64,000 bases of DNA from Hofstenia miamia (GCA_004352715.1 SCFE01000056.1:1752522-1816521), one strand, 5' to 3'. Counted from the first letter of the stretch, positions 45,709 through 59,231 are shown. Translations and numbers: made by a program. The notes: generated by a model from the sequence alone, not told the origin.

Positions 45709-47564
45709 TGAGTTTTATTCAAAATATATCCTCTCTACTTTCTAAAATATGATTTCTGGATTGATAATTATATCGCCTCAAATTTAGTTTGATTTTCAAG
45801 TTTCTGCTTCGCGGGCAATCAGAATCTTAATTTTTTCAATTTGATAATCATTGCTAAGCCTACAGATCGGTTTCTTTCATCATTATTGTGTACAAAATTG
45901 CTTAATGAATATCACAATAATCTTCATGATCAGTATGAATTCTAGAAAGAGAGAATATTTTAAGTTCAAATTCTAAAACCTTTGAAGTTATTGTCAAGAG
46001 CATAAGGAAATATCTTAGAAGTAGAAAATTTAAAAGTAGAATGAATTTTTATATCTTTGACAGCTTATTTGTTTGTAAATATTTACATTAAACACAGATC
46101 TAAATTTTATTTTAGCTCTAGGCAAAACAGTTTGAATTAAATGTTTTTAAGCATTTTAAAAATCATAGAATTTGACGAGAAGTATGCGATTTGAGAGAGA
46201 ACGTTATTAAAATTTATTAGAGTCCTTAACATCTTTTCCTTGAATTTCAATTGCACATTTGAATTTCGCAACTAAATTGAATATTAGAAATGAATAATTT
46301 ACACAAGTAAACTTTCCATTTGTGTAGGATTATTTCTTTGAATAATTCTGGAACAATTGGCTCATTTTTCAATATTCAACGTGTGTCTAAAAGCCTTTAG
46401 AATTCTTATTATACCGACATTATAGTTAAAGAATTTGAAATATAATTTTAGGAAAACAGTTGCGTTTCGTTTTATACTTTTTTAGGTTACTCTTCTTGTT
46501 GCTCAGTTATTTAAACTACATGTATTTAAATTTTCCAAAGCTAAGGATAAATGATAAATAATTAAACAATGAATTGTCTAAGCTATTTCATATATTATTA
46601 GTACTAAAAATTATTTACCTCAATTTTATTGGAATTCTTGAAATCAATTCAAATGGCATATACAATTTGCTATAGAAATGTTGTGGGTGGGCTTGATAAG
46701 GTAAAGTAAGATCAGGTCAAACCAGGCAAGACCCAATTATTATCCATAATAGTGTGGTGAATAAAGAATTTTTAATCTATGCTTCCGCCAAAGTACCATT
46801 TAGAGATCCTCCAAAGATGTGCAACCACAAAATCAATGTTTAATGTAAGGGGCAGAGGTCGTGATATACGTTGACACCAAAACTATTTATTAAACTATAT
46901 GATCAGGGATAACATTCCATTTAGGGTTAATGTCAAGTTTAATAGTGCCCCATTAATTTTATCATCTGCTTAATTATAGTTAAAACTTCATAAAAACAAT
47001 TGTATTATTGATCTAAATTACAGTAAAACTAAATCTTTAAAATAGTATTTATCATTAAATTGTACACAGACTTGTCAACGAGTCGAAATTTCTAAGCTCG
47101 ACTCGTTTAAATTTTGAGTAAGTTTGGCTCGCCACATAAAATTTTTCAATGAGGCTCGTTTCAGATCGATATTTTTTTGAAAATATTGCGCTCTCATGAT
47201 TTTTTTAAATAGCTCTTTCTATTATTTAATAAACATTTCTAAAATAAGATTATAAGAAAAGCATATTGAATCAAAAAAAGTAATTGTACATGTAGCTCAA
47301 GTTAAATTTCAATAGAGGTTAGATAAGATGCATATCATACTTGATCCTGATTAGAAGAGTGTCCTAAAAGAATACTCTTAAAACAATAGCCTAAACCAAC
47401 AAGTAAAATTTATATGTTTACATGAATTAACGTGTTATCTAGAATAGAATTTGACATTTATTAATTCCCAACACAACATAGTGTAAAAAACCTTGTTAAC
47501 TGCTTCCATCTAGCTTTCTGTATTCTGGAAGTAGCCAATGTCTAACTATTCCCTATAGTAGTTA
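45709..47564. repeat. Haplotype-like duplication, long copy
   Basis: Starts TGAGTTTTATTCAAAATATA and is matched from 47566 onward with scattered substitutions (for example ATTTTATTTTAGC against ATTTTATTCTAGC). It contains about 730 bp (46531-47260) missing from the other copy. A lone N at 47565 separates the copies. Low divergence plus one large indel fits two alleles laid end to end by the assembler. Confidence 0.7.
46531..47260. other. 730-bp segment absent from the second copy
   Basis: Present only in the left copy; the right copy joins ATTTAAA directly to GCATATTG. The borders share only AAA, so it looks like a small-homology deletion rather than a clean insertion with target duplication. 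It includes GTGGGTGGGCTTG near 46684 and ACGAGTCG/GCTCGACTCG words at 47078-47165, reminiscent of a hAT-type element. Confidence 0.55.
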
Positions 47565-47565
47565 N

Positions 47566-48690
47566 TGAGTTTTATTCAAAATATATCCTCTCTACTTTCT
47601 AAAATATGATTTCTGGATTGATAATTATATCGCCTCAAATTTAGTTTGATTTTCAAGTTTCTGCTTCGCGGGCAATCAGAATCTTAATTTTTTCAATTTG
47701 ATAATCATTGCTAAGCCTACAGATCGGTTTCTTTCATCATTATTGTGTACAAAATTGCTTAATGAATATCACAATAATCTTCATGATCAGTATGAATTCT
47801 AGAAAGAGAGAATATTTTAAGTTCAAATTCTAAAACCTTTGAAGTTATTGTCAAGAGCATAAGGAAATATCTTAGAAGTAGAAAATTTAAAAGTAGAATG
47901 AATTTTTATATCTTTGACAGCTTATTTGTTTGTAAATATTTACATTAAACACAGATCTAAATTTTATTCTAGCTCTAGGCAAAACAGTTTGAATTAAATG
48001 TTTTTAAGCATTTTAAAAATCATAGAATTTGACGAGAAGTATGCGATTTGAGAGAGAACGTTATTAAAATTTATTAGAGTCCTTAACATCTTTTCCTTGA
48101 ATTTCAATTGCACATTTGAATTTCGCAACTAAATTGAATAGTAGAAATGAATAATTTACACAAGTAAACTTTCCATTTGTGTAGGATTATTTCTTTGAAT
48201 AATTCTGGAACAATTGGCTCATTTCTCAATATTCAACGTGTGTCTAAAAGCCTTTAGAATTCATATTATACGTACATTATAGTTAAAGAATTTTAAATAT
48301 AGTTTTAGGAAAACAGTTGCGTTTCGTTTTATACTTTTTTAGGTTACTCTTCTTGTTGCTCAGTTATTTAAACTACATGTATTTAAAGCATATTGAATCA
48401 AAAAAGTAATTGTACATGTAGCTCAAGTTAAATTTCAATAAAGGTTAGATAAGATGCATATCATACTTGATCCTGATTAGAAGAGTGTCCTAAAAGAATA
48501 CTCTTAAAACAATAGCCTAAACCAACAAGTAAAATTTATATGTTTACATGAATTAACGTGTTATCTAGAATAGAATTTCACATTTGTTAATTCCCAATAC
48601 AACATAGTGTGAAATGCCTTGTTAACTGTTTCTGTATTCTGGAAGTAGCCAATGTCTAACTATTCCCTTTCGTAGTTAAATTGTCAGTTC
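47566..48690. repeat. Haplotype-like duplication, short copy
   Basis: Corresponds to 45709-46530 plus 47261-47564 with about 1-2% differences by eye, then continues into unique sequence. Confidence 0.7.
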
Positions 48691-51600
48691 ACACAGTTGT
48701 TAACTCTATTCTATAATATCTCATTGAACACTTTCCCCAGACAGTATGAATTAGAAGGCTGAAGATAATTAATATGAACATTAGCCAGAAAGGTCGTTAA
48801 GAATGAAGGGGTGAAGATTCTGTGGGATTTCAACATTCAGACATACATTCTTGAGGATCACTCAATCAATTCTTTGCTGCAATAAATGGAAATGGGCAAA
48901 AAATATTGGTGCAAATCTTGATTCAACTAAACCAGGCCCAAATATTTCAATTATTAACATTAATTCAGCCCATTTATATTATACTTGTATAAGAAACTTA
49001 TTCAGTTTCTACTTTCTAGACCAATGTAAATGTGTGCTAGAAATGTAAAAAGCAACATCTTCAAATGAAGTTGAAAAATCTAAAATCAGTTTGAAAAGAG
49101 TATATAAACTAATGTAAAATTTAGAAATGGGGTTTCAATTAATTATATAGAAATTGTAAATCAGGTAGTATGAAACACTTTTTCAATGTAGAAGCCACAC
49201 AATTCAATAGCAAAAAAATTAACAACTCAATCACATTATTCTCTTCAATATTTAGCTCATTCGTTCTTTATATATGCAATTAATCATATCATGTACCTTA
49301 AAAATTGACACCGTGTTCTAATAAAAATTAATAAATATATTCTCTAACAGGAAATATTTTGAAATATTGCTTCAAAAAACATTCGATTTAACTGTGTAAA
49401 TAAAATGAATTCGCTTGCAGCCAATTGGTCTGGATCGTAACTTTAACTTCACTCAATTGTCAAATTAAGTAAATACTGAATTTCAGTTCATGAACTTTAA
49501 TTGGGAAGTTTAATTTAAGCAAAGTTATGATGCGAAAAGGAATCTCCTTCATAAATACAATTGTACAGGATTTCATAAAAAATGGAAATCTTTGCAGCAT
49601 ATAGATACTCAGTGATTTGATTTGGCAGTTTCAATATTTAGTATTTTTCCTCATCACTAAGCAACTAATAAAGAAAGAATATTGACATTTCAACCATTCA
49701 TAAGACTAAATTAGTTTTTATAAAAATTAGGGGAAAAGAACAAAAGTTATAACAGATTCAAAGCAGCAACAGGTAAAAAATTTCCTTTTACTTACAAAAT
49801 TTTATTAATGAGAAATTTTATGATGTTCATGTTGCAAGAGTTTTCATAATTCTTCAATTATTTGTAGTGAAAATCTGAAACTGTCATTGCCCATTCAAAT
49901 TTGGAATCATCCGAACTCCTCGGTATCGTCTAGCCAACCAAAGATTCTTAATAAAATTGAAATCTATTGACATAAATAACTGTTGCAACACATGGACTTT
50001 GAATACTTAAAAAAATTAATTCACAAACTAGATATTGATAGTGATATAGGATTGAATTTTGCTTTAGATCCAGTTTTTGTGTTTGAAATTAAACAAGCAG
50101 CGCGATTTTCTTAGAAGTATGACATACAAAAATTCAATTTACATAGCTTAAGATGTTCAATTGGCGATTCCACTTGCTATAAAACATTATTAGGGCTTCA
50201 CTAAGCGTAATCTTTAACTAACTGTAAAAAGGTTCCTAGAAGAAAGAGAGACTAACAGTTATAGAATATTTTTGATTATATGCTCCTAAGTGTTCCTTAA
50301 CCTCAAACAGCCTGGCGTCCGTCCGTTTTTGAAGACAAGCCGTTTTCCCACATTTACAAAGAGTTTTCTCTAAGCCTATTATGAAATACATAGTCATGTA
50401 TTTATAGGGTTTTGAGCCCAAGGAGGAAGAACTTTGACTGTTCTTGATATGTGCAAATATATTCCAAATCTATTAAGGCATGCCGTGCACAAAGTCAGAG
50501 GTAATGGGGCCAAATTTTTGAGCTATTATCGTTTAATTTTTTTATATGATCATTAAAATTTTTCAAAAATTCCCAGGCTATTTAAGGTTAGAAAATTCTA
50601 CGCAAACAAAATTTTTCTTGCTTCTACAACTATTTTAGGTATTCGATCGTAGTTCTTTCATTAAATTATAATTCTAATAATAATATTGAATGCGGAATGT
50701 ACACTAGAAAACTCATTTTCAAATTTATTTATGACAATGTAATATGGTGTAATCTATGCTCAATGCAATAGCCAAATTACTTAATGTACATTTAATGATT
50801 CTTCTAATGGGTTTTTGCAAGAATCATTTTTCCAGATTCCATAGGATTTATTTGAAATCTGCGGTTATTGTCCGATTTACATACAAAATTATATGCATAT
50901 TTCGAAATCTTTAAAATGATATTTCATTAGCTTCAGAACTATGAAGTTTGAAAATTGTCCAAACACTTTGTGATGGAATTATTCTTTTGGGATTCAAAAA
51001 TTGCTGACAATCTACTTATTAATAAATAAACGAAAATATTTCAAAGCTTTACATTAATGTTTACCAAAGAGTCTCATAATTTTCAATTTTGAGTGTCATA
51101 TATTTTTAGAGACAGAAAGCAATTTCAAAATATTTATAACAAATTTTGAACTTTACCTCAAATAATGATATTTTTTTATAAAAAATAACAAGTAATATTT
51201 TTTTGAATTTACTCACAATAAATATAAACGAGAAGATTCTATAGGAAGGATGCATTTATTGTTTAATACTCAAAGCAAGATTTATTTTTCCATTTACTTA
51301 CCATTTTGTGAGCAAAATCTATATTTTTTATGACTGCAATGATGTTTAATTTCTAATTAATGCTTTATTATTTTGAAAACATTCATTGTGCTAGTAAAGA
51401 ATTGTAACATTCAAGCCCCAACTTACATTTTACTCAAATAACTGGTTTTGTCTTAATCTGATGCATGCATTTAAATATTCATGTGATCACAATTTCTTAA
51501 GTTTCACATCATACAATCAAAAGTTGACTCGAACCAAAACCAAAAACATAATGTGGGCTCCCTCCATATCTCAGGTGGCCCTGCAACAAATTTGATTCTA

Positions 51601-52300
51601 AATCACAAGAAACATATCTTAAGGGAAAATAGTATATTAGAAAGGTAAATGTTAGTTTAAATGAAATTCCACATCACATTTATTTCAATACGTTTATTTT
51701 GATTATATGACAGAAAAAATATAAATTTGGTTAATTCCAGGACCCACATAATTTGGCTTCTTCTTAGTATCCATAATGGCATAGATGTCCTTAGAATAGC
51801 TTGCATGAGGCATTCCGTCATTGTATGTTATGTATATTTCATTCCCCACTAAGTTAAACTCTTGTCAATACATTGTAATTAGTTTATTCTACTTCAAAGT
51901 TCTGTAAGAAAAATCAAGTTCCGTTATTCATGATGATGGCTAAAAAAGATGTATGATAAGCCGTGATGAATTTTATAAATTTTTCACCCAACAGATAATT
52001 CTAAGAAAATTTCAATAATATAAGAGAAAAAATCTGGAAATTGTGCAGTGACTTGAAATACATTCTTACTAAGAAGTGCAATTTTGTCAATTAGGGTTGA
52101 CAGTTTTATGTTATTTATCAGTTATGGCTTATTACTAGGCATTGAATAGTGTTTTTCGAGGATCAAATGCAACGACACCCAAAATAAATGCAGTCGTTCT
52201 TTTTATTAACACACGCACTAATCTTCCATGAAACATGGACTATGATATGAATGAAGTACACATTGTTATCACGTTAATTAAACAAATATTGTATTCGCAT
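48691..52300. other. AT-rich non-coding stretch
   Basis: No supportable gene over 3.6 kb. All frames are short and motif-free. TGCCGTGCACAAAGTCAGAGG at about 50482-50502 resembles words at 58657-58675 and is probably a repeat fragment. Confidence 0.5.
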
Positions 52301-52307
52301 ATGTTTG

Positions 52308-52545
52308 TGTGTCAGTCTGTCTGTCTGTTTTTATCAACAGGATTTCTCAAAAAGTAATGGATGGATCTCAGTTACTAGCGGTACCAATTTCCAGTTATTA
52401 CTTCATTGAAAATATACTTAAAACATATTGTTACTGGTATCTCAAAGCCTTTAAAATCGAATTATGTTAAATAACTATTATGGATTTTTGCATGTAATGT
52501 TTGTCTGTCTCTTTGTCAGCAGGATTTCTCAAAAACTAAAGTATG
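52308..52545. repeat. Two related GTCTGTCTG...CAGGATTTCTCAAAAA units
   Basis: GTCTGTCTGTCTGTTTTTAT then CAACAGGATTTCTCAAAAAG (about 52317-52358), and again TTGTCTGTCTCTTTGTCAGC with AGGATTTCTCAAAAAC (about 52501-52540), each followed by ATGGAT(C/G). This is a dispersed repeat unit in tandem-like arrangement, spaced about 185 bp. Confidence 0.55.
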
Positions 52546-53185
52546 GATCCTTATCCAAAATAATCTTGAGATAGGCATTGGCCTAACTTAGATCCAATAA
52601 AACTTTCAGATCGGCCCGGATTGCCTTATGTATATAACAATATAACTCAGTTCAGAACCTCAAAAAATTCTTATAATAGTGAGCCTACATATAACAACAT
52701 TTCCCCAGCTCTAGATGGCCAATGTCAAAGCTGATTAAGAATATTTGCTTTTTGTTCTACATCTGTAATATCAAAGGCTTCGTACAATTAAACAGGGCTA
52801 TGCGCGCTGCACATCACACTGGATCAACAAGGATTTTCAAAAAAGGTAGTTCCAAATCAAATTATAGTTTTGATTTCATTTCCAGTATGGATAGCGCACC
52901 TCAAAAAATATAAGAAAAAATTTTCAAATACACAAACCCTTCAATTACTTTATACAAGTCTTTTCACCTAATTAAAGTACCATGCTCTGGACGAACACAT
53001 TTAGGCGATGACGCACGATGAACAACAATACACGTAAACACACCCGATAAGGACACATGTAATTAAGTAATTTTCCCTAAACATGTATCATCAAAATGCA
53101 AGAAACATTCTTCCAATCCTTACCATCTACTGGAACTACAGACCAAAAAACTTTGCTTAAGACATTGGACATTACCCAATATATA
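52546..53185. other. Non-coding stretch
   Basis: No supportable gene. Confidence 0.5.
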
Positions 53186-54165
53186 TACAGTACTGGCCAA
53201 AAGCTTGGGAACACTTTCCAAATTTAGAAATTTTTGTATTTTACACTAAAAAAACTCAATGTAGAAACAATATGATAACACCGTGTAGAAAGTAAATAGT
53301 TAATTCAGAAAAACTCACTAATATTTNTCGACCAGCTTTCTACAATAATCATCAGTAATCTCTGTGCACCATACCACTTTAATTTGCTCCTTTAGATTGT
53401 TGAGTGATGTGCATTGGCACTTCCTCAGACAGTTTTTGATGTGATGCCAGCAATTTTCTATGACGTTGAGGTCTGGGGAGTTTCCCGGCCAGTTCTCAAG
53501 CAGCCGAAAGTCTTGTGATGCAATCCACTGTTTCACAATTTTGGCGCTGTGGCAAGCAGCACCATCTTGTTGTAGTACAGATGCTCCGCGAAGCTGCATA
53601 AACATGGGAACTTTCTCCTGAATTATTTTGAGGCTGTGACTGCCTCGTTGTGAGGAACAAAATGCAGACCAGCACTCCCATTCGCAGTTATAGCACCCTA
53701 AATCATCACAGAAGGTGCTGAGCGGACAGTTTGTTGCGTGTAACGTGTGTTGAATCTTTGGTTTCCTGGTCGTAAACTTGCAATCTTGGATTCGTCACTA
53801 AACATTACTTGATGCCACATTTCAGGAAGGTCAAAGGTAGTATTCAATCGACGTCTAATGGTGCATGTTGATTCATTCCGTACTACCACACCTAGATTTT
53901 CTTTGACTTCAGAAGATGAAGAGAATGGTTGATTGATGACGTAACGGTGAATGAGACGATCAGTCTGAGGGGTTGTCACTTTCGATCTTGCAGACCGCTT
54001 GCGAGAGGAAAAATTTTGCAGTTGCTGATAGCGAGTAGCACTTCTGGATACCGAAGATACTGACACGCCCATGCTAACAGCTATAGCGCGATAATTGTAT
54101 CCCTCCTCGTACAAAAGATGAACTTGAGCACGCTTTTTTGGTGAAATTTCACTACCATGGACCAT
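53186..54165 (-). pseudogene. Tc1/mariner transposase element, broken
   Basis: The minus strand from ATG 54163-54165 reads a helix-turn-helix region (KKRAQVHLLYEEGYNYRAIA and VSVSSVSRSATRYQ), then HQVMFSDES (first catalytic Asp). VMI is then interrupted by TAG where Tc1 proteins usually have Trp before GAI. A frame change follows, then LQQDGAACHSA (second Asp) and NWPGNSPDLNVIENCW (catalytic Glu). I count 35 residues between the second Asp and the Glu, against the usual 34. The left end, TACAGTACTGGCCAAAAGC at 53186, is a typical Tc1 TIR; I do not find its partner on the other side. One N lies at 53327. The element is inactive as read. Confidence 0.85.
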
Positions 54166-54435
54166 ATTTCAAACTTTATTATAAGCAGCTTCTGCGAATA
54201 TTTTTACTAGTTAGTTACACAGACATTTGAGACAAAATTTTAAAATCAAAACCAGAATGGCTCAACTTATAATCAAAATTAATGAGTTGTAATTTGGCCT
54301 ATTATTCTAATTGCAATACTTTAGACTGCTGAAGCAATAAAATTTTCTGAACCTTTAGATATTCATAAAATTTTCTCTCAAACTACCCAAAATATTCCTT
54401 CTACTTATTAAATAAAGCAAGAAATTTTTTTTAAT

Positions 54436-54535
54436 TTGGCTGGTAGTCGGCCAGGAATTTTACCGGCCTTTCTTGCAATATCCAAGCAGGTTTAGCCGGC
54501 AAGCTGTCGGCCCCGGCCGTCCGGTACCCGTTTTT
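54436..54535. repeat. GGCCGG-word repeat patch
   Basis: GTCGGCCAGGAATTTTACCGGCC, TTAGCCGGC and TCGGCCCCGGCCGTCCGG lie within 100 bases of otherwise AT-rich DNA, the same style as the hAT-like MITEs elsewhere in the window. Confidence 0.4.
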
Positions 54536-57500
54536 ATACCTGTACTAGTCTTAAAACAAATGCAAGAAATAACAAAATTTTCCTTATAAATATATTTCAG
54601 TTTCAACGTGATCAAATTTTGATGTTTTACAATTGAAGACTTTAATTATCCGAAGATGCAAAACATCTTAGTCTTAAAAACATTACGAATAGCCATACTC
54701 AGAAATGGACATACGGTAAGTCAGGTGGTCGACAGCCCCAGACTTGATACCGCGCTATTGGAAGAAAATTTCCGAATTTCTGTCAGACTAACTCTTGACT
54801 GTTATACAGAAGCGGACTTGGGGACGAGCGACAATTGATCAGAAAAGCTCAAATCGTTTACATTTCAGCGTGTGAGAGTGGATCGTCCACTAAACAAATA
54901 ATTTAGCTATGACATGAAGGTGTTGTTTAAAATTTGTCAAAAATGTGATTAATTTACAATGAAATACATGTAAACTCTTTTTGGTTCAAATATTCTCTTG
55001 TCTACTTTGAACAGTTAAACTTAGGATTTAAGTGTTTTATGTTCTGAAAATCTTCCTTGATTTGACATATTCGATCCTGACTTTCAAAATACCAGAAGTT
55101 ATTTTATATGGGATGAGTATGAGGACAGATTAATCACAGGATAAATGAGGATATACACTAAAACAGGATAATTACAGACAATTTTTTTCAACAGGTTAGA
55201 CAAAAATAAAACAGGACAAAAATATTATGTTTGCTTCACACAGCTGTTGCCAATTTTTGGGAACATATATTGGCAGCAGCAGCAGAAATAACCGTTCACT
55301 TGGTACTGATGAATAGCAACCGGATTGAATTGCAAAAAATTACTGTCAATAAATGTCATATTTGTGCGAAATGAAATCCGAAATATGCTGTAAAAATTTG
55401 CAATACCAAATCAAGTTGTACTATAACAAAATCGGAAAAATGCCATGTTTTCGCAAACTATCAATTAATAAAGGACTGGACAAAGCAAAGTTGTTCAATA
55501 TGTTCTGTGTTAATATTCAGTAGCTCCTAAATCATCCGTTTCAAGAATAAAAAGAATAATTAAATCTCCTGCAAAGTTAGTGGAACTAAAAAGAGCCCAG
55601 ACTCATTCAGGTTCAGCAAGTGTACCCCATTTTGCAATAAACTCCAAATGGATTCTTCAAATGCTTTCAAATTCTTTGACAATGTAATTTGTTTCTAATT
55701 AGTTCTTCCATAGAGCATATTGGATTTAAGTTGACTGACATTTCTCTAAATTTTCAACAACTGTATCCTTATTACATGCGTTTTTGCATTTTAAACACCT
55801 ATTCTCTCAAATTAGTGAATAAAAGGCAAAATTTTTGCTACGTCAATACTGTAAATGATCAATTCCCCTCCCCCCATTTGGTAATTATGGCTAATGTGAT
55901 CTTTCCAGGCTGAACTGAATCGATATTAGCTCCTGGTCCAGCAATTAACCCCAAACTCCCTTGTCTGGTCGGCCTCAAATCATCATCTATATTTGAATCT
56001 ATCAGGGCTGGTTCAGAGAGACTTTTCTAAATGCGGATTGTAGAGAACAAATATTGATTCTTGCTGTATGATGAAAATTTTGCTTAAAATATTTCACCTA
56101 CGTGTTTGCTTTTTGTGATGTTTGCAAATTAGGTAAATTTGATTAAAATCTGGACAGAATGTACAATTTGAAAAAGACAGGAAATGTTAATTTTATATGA
56201 TAAATAGAAAAGTTCTATACACATTATCCATTCACCTTAAGAAAAATCATCATGTATCCAATATTTTTCCCATTCTCATGTACACCTGCTTGTCTGGTAT
56301 CCCCCTAAAGGCTACATAAAATTGTTAGAAAAGTTCCAAAACAATGTCATTCTTGGATTATATTTAGATCCAATTACTACAAGAAACTATAGGACCTCAA
56401 CATTCTTCCAATTTTTTTAAAGATTATGAAAATCTTATTTCATTTTATGAAATGTTACATCAAAAGTGTTATATCTAGATCATTATTCCCTTCGTTGCTA
56501 CTACACATTTTTGAAAAGCAATGAGGTCGTCTTGTTTAATGTAAAGAATTTACACTTGCAATCGTGTGTAAATTTTTATTTCAACAGAGTTACAAATTTC
56601 CAATAATATTCACAAGAATACAAAGATAAACTCTATGAAGGAATAGCGTAGAATTAAAAAGAAGATTCTTAATTATCTATAGAATGCTTTTGAAAGTGTA
56701 CCTAATGAAACTAATATACAATAAGACATACTATCATTTTAATTCTGTAATTAGTGTTATTTTAATTTGCATAATGCAATTAAAGTCTTTAATAAACTAC
56801 TTTAAAAATACATATCCTCTTCTGTCCACTGACATATAGTAGCATTGGGTTTTTTTTTATCAGATATGTTCAACTTTATTATATTTTCTAAAGAAAAATT
56901 ACATGCAAATATATCACTGAAAAACCATTTTTCTTAAACTAATAAACAAATTCAAGTTTTACTGCAGTTCCATTAGAGGGAACTTTTTCAAACACTTTAA
57001 CTAAAGGAAAACAAATTTAGTAAACATCGTGTAAAAAATGACTAAGTATATTTATTAGAGAATATTTAAAGAAAAAATACAAACGGCTTTTCCAAAAATA
57101 TTAATAAAACGAAGCCGGCACCAATTTAAAAAAATATGTAAAAATCAACCAAATTTGTACGCCTGTTTAATCTAAATAAGATTAATCTTTTGATTAAAGA
57201 AGACAGCTTAAATTTATTTTGTTTGTTTTTTCGTGAAATCTGATTATATAAATTTCGAAACATTATGTAACGTTGGTGACGTATTAGAAAATTCAAAATT
57301 GCTGACAGAAAAATAAAATTCAACTGTCCCATTATAGGCGACTTTACTTTATATATCAATGCATCAATAATGTTAAGTTTTAATTTTGCAGAGGAGACCC
57401 CATTTTCTCTTGCATTATCACCTAAGGACGTCGGCACGCATTCAAGATAAGTTGATGGGAATTTAGACTTTCTCTATTATTTAAGCCAAAATTTTACCAG

Positions 57501-58115
57501 GTTGTACACCATTTTATTTTGAAGTAACCATGGTTGTACGCGGGATTTTCTGACAGGTGAGGTCATCTAGTAGTGATCAAACAAGTAACCAATTTTTTTG
57601 GAAAATATATACACAAAAAACCTTAGAATGCATTTCACGACATTATTGAGAGTTACAACAATTGAATTAACAAATTTTATTTTTACAGACTGGTTTTGCT
57701 TTTATCCTTCTTGTTCAGGAGGCGTTGCCTATTTTCCAGAGGGGTTTGTCCCTTCTAACCACTGGCTACGTGCTGCTGGAATATGCATATTAGGTTATAG
57801 CACATTCAGTGCTACACAGATAGAGTAAAATAATTTGTTAAATGGTATGATTCATTTAGCATTTACACATAGCTCTCTGTTAATTTTCTAAAGTCCATTT
57901 TCTAACAGCTAATGAGAATGTTTGAATTACATTCAAATGACTCTTTTGAGATTCGTTGAAACGTGAAATTAGAAAATGCACATTTCGCTGAGCATTTTGA
58001 TTTACGTTTACTGTGGTAGAAGCTGCATAGCGAGCCTTAATCTCCAATAAAAAATTGTTAGTAGAGACACTCAAAGTGGAATTCAATAAAGCCAAGTCAA
58101 ATCTTATGTGTAATT

Positions 58116-58314
58116 TTGAGCATAAGTCGGGCTTTTAAAAAACATTTTAAAATAATGAAAATCAAGGCTAGTGCCGACAATGTGCACTGTATATCGTTCA
58201 GATACGGTCGTCATAGGTGTGAACGTCAGCATACAGATATTATCAAGTTAGTACTTGAATTGGCAATGCTTCATGATACAAAGTTGCAATCGGTTCAACG
58301 GGATTTTTTGAAGG
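58116..58314 (+). CDS. Possible orphan exon
   Basis: An open frame reading MKIKASADNVHCISFRYGRH and IIKLVLELAMLHDTKLQSVQ runs into AAG|GTAAGC, a good donor. There is mixed hydrophobic/charged composition and no stop for 66 codons before the donor. No family recognised and no neighbouring exon found; it may be chance. Confidence 0.2.
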
Positions 58315-59004
58315 TAAGCAGGTTCAATTTTCCCTTAATGCTTCCGAGTCTGCCATGTCACCGGGTCACATTTACTTAATAAGCTGAAAGGAAAATAAAT
58401 GTACTCAGATGAGACTTATCTTAACTCTATCTCTATTAGCATCACTTTTAAATAATGAATCAATTTATCCATATTTCTGAACAATTTCATTCAAGCCTGT
58501 TAAAAAATATTGACAGTTTTTTGCATGGAATAATTCAAATTCTTTTCATGCCTAGTGTTCAGTTAATGAGGCTATCTAAGTCTATGCAAACAACAACTAT
58601 CCTGAAATATTTTGTTTTCTGAAGGAAAACTATGTGAGTCCTGCCGACGTGCGCCATGCGCAAAGTCAGAGGTTGTCGCGCCGTAAGCACGGGAGCTTTT
58701 GACTTCGCGCAAGGGCACATCTGAACGGGCAGAGTCATGTCGTAAATCTAAGTCGAAAATGAAAGAAAAGACGATTTTTTTATTTTGTGATACTTTCAAA
58801 TTTAAGAAATCACAAACTATAATAATAATATGATGCGGAATTTCTAATAAACTTTATTTCGTAATCATTGTATGCCCCGGTGCTTTCACAAACGCTTTAC
58901 TGAAGTCCAATGCAAAAATGGTGGCGAATTCAGAGTTTTCTAAATACTCTTTGCATGTATTTAATATACTGAGATAATCTGGATACCAGGGAATGTACAA
59001 TTTT

Positions 59005-59231
59005 GTGGTTCTAAGTTCCTACCCCATGGACATTAGATTGCTTAAATGTCTAAACCCTTTTATGGGATAATTTAAATGAAATGAACTTTAAAAATCGGAA
59101 TTTTCATCAAAATTAGATACCATTCTTACTGCAATATTTTTTATCACAGATTTTTGCAGCTATTTGAGAACGCGTCCCCCAAAAGATGGTTCTTGAAACA
59201 CGTTTAGTAAGGGAATGCGCCGAGATTCCTC
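59005..59231. repeat. 227-bp gap flank, copy 1
   Basis: GTGGTTCTAAGTTCC to GAGATTCCTC, identical to 59253-59479 across a 21-N gap. Confidence 0.75.

Larger units (their letters stand above)
54166..59004. other. Non-coding stretch with scattered repeat fragments
   Basis: 54440-54540 is GGCCGG/CGGCC-rich (TCGGCCCCGGCCGTCCGGTA), a hAT-like word-repeat patch. 58635-58740 is GC-rich, with CAGAGGTTGTCGCGCCGTAA as a possible hAT terminus. Plus-strand frames at 57598-57828 and 58116-58314 (the latter followed by GTAAGC after TTGAAG) could be exons, but neither has a recognisable domain or partner exon. Confidence 0.4.

Noticed and set aside
53496-53681. 61-codon minus-strand frame overlapping the Tc1 element
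   Set aside because: Out-of-frame shadow of the transposase.
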